Shown in pieces: positions 63,890 to 64,000 of a DNA stretch of 64,000 nt (position 1 is the first letter of the stretch; each line of letters begins with the position of its first letter). The notes beneath the pieces are model-generated. The model made no database searches and was not told where the DNA came from. It saw nothing but the letters and a program-made list of their open reading frames with translations. Source of the DNA: Flavihumibacter sp. ZG627 (GTDB lineage: Bacteria > Bacteroidota > Bacteroidia > Chitinophagales > Chitinophagaceae); assembly GCF_000814325.1 (NCBI RefSeq), contig NZ_JPHF01000006.1, positions 142,267-206,266 of the forward strand. Direction: 5' to 3'. The position numbers and the translations under genes are program-made.

Positions 63890-63960
63890 TTGGCTCATCC
63901 GTATATAAAATTGGCTCATCAGCCGGTCGGAATTGGCTCATTTTCGGATAATGGGCTCAC
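63890..63960 (+). repeat. Direct TTGGCTCAT repeat array at window edge
   Basis: TTGGCTCAT occurs at 63890, 63911 and 63933, and TGGGCTCAC at 63952, in steps of 21, 22 and 19 bp (about two helical turns). Copy 2 continues as CAGCCGGTCGG. Arrays of short direct repeats spaced like this are found at the ends of IS21-type elements and also as operators; no transposase gene is in the window, so the element type is open. The sequence runs past the window edge. Confidence 0.55.
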
Positions 63961-64000
63961 ATCGATGACCAGCCCCTCAATAACTACCGCTATGACGCCA

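Noticed and set aside
63890..64000. IS21-family insertion sequence end
   Set aside because: The repeats fit, but no istA or istB sequence is present in the window and the boundary cannot be drawn; recorded as repeats only.
1..64000. tRNA genes and CRISPR arrays
   Set aside because: No tRNA-like cloverleaf with a T-loop and no regularly spaced 25-40 bp repeats were seen; intergenic gaps are mostly below 200 bp.

Overview
This window is a stretch of Bacteroidota chromosome, most likely from the Chitinophagaceae or a close relative. That placement rests on family content (DUF2027-Smr protein, DUF177-rpmF-plsX cluster, SdiA-regulated lipoprotein, metallophosphoesterase-Omp85 fusion, HAE1 efflux operon), on several promoters with the Bacteroidota -7 box TAnnTTTG, and on the general lack of Shine-Dalgarno sequences. 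The genus cannot be fixed from sequence reading alone. I see no tRNA, no CRISPR array, no prophage and no intact transposase. Most of the window is dense housekeeping and respiratory DNA; only the last ~1 kb looks accessory.

Layout. 1-1.7 kb: 3' end of rnr, then rluF with a long Lys/Ala-rich tail. 1.7-6 kb (minus): amidase, LemA and a DUF2207 membrane protein. 6-6.5 kb: remnant of a YjbR/MmcQ gene. 6.5-10 kb (minus): ApbE, an FGE-fold protein and a Tat-exported Gfo/Idh/MocA oxidoreductase, divergent from a Tat-signal sugar isomerase. 10.9-15.6 kb: cytosolic trypsin-like protease, polyprenyl diphosphate synthase, amino acid permease, DUF2027-Smr protein. 15.6-16.1 kb: RNase P RNA with promoter and terminator. 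16-20 kb: arfB, CPBP-like protease, Gly-zipper lipoprotein, DUF177-rpmF-plsX. 20-22 kb: saccharopine dehydrogenase-like enzyme plus 2-oxoadipate dioxygenase/decarboxylase (lysine breakdown). 22-26 kb: cytochrome c, PEP synthase, two small envelope proteins.

26.3-35.3 kb (plus) is a tight five-gene operon: SdiA-regulated lipoprotein, calcineurin-type phosphoesterase fused to an Omp85-like barrel, HD hydrolase fused to a Pycsar-effector (PycTM-like) membrane domain, polyphosphate kinase 1, and a membrane class III nucleotide cyclase whose base-recognition residues are non-canonical. I regard it as the best candidate for an undescribed signalling system: phosphate release, polyphosphate and a cyclic nucleotide may be wired together.

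36-54 kb is redox: a pyruvate:ferredoxin oxidoreductase (plus), then on the minus strand ferredoxin - 2-oxoacid:ferredoxin oxidoreductase (korA, korB) - nuoABCDHIJKLMN - small conserved protein. nuoE, nuoF and nuoG are absent from the cluster (nuoD and nuoH are 19 bp apart), so this 11-subunit complex I is probably fed by reduced ferredoxin from the adjacent oxidoreductases rather than by NADH. 54-62 kb: envelope protein, CPA1 Na+/H+ antiporter, and an RND efflux operon. 62.3-64 kb: small unknown proteins, a winged-helix-like protein preceded by four 11-bp tandem repeats, and a TTGGCTCAT repeat array running toward the window edge with an inverted copy on the other side of that gene.
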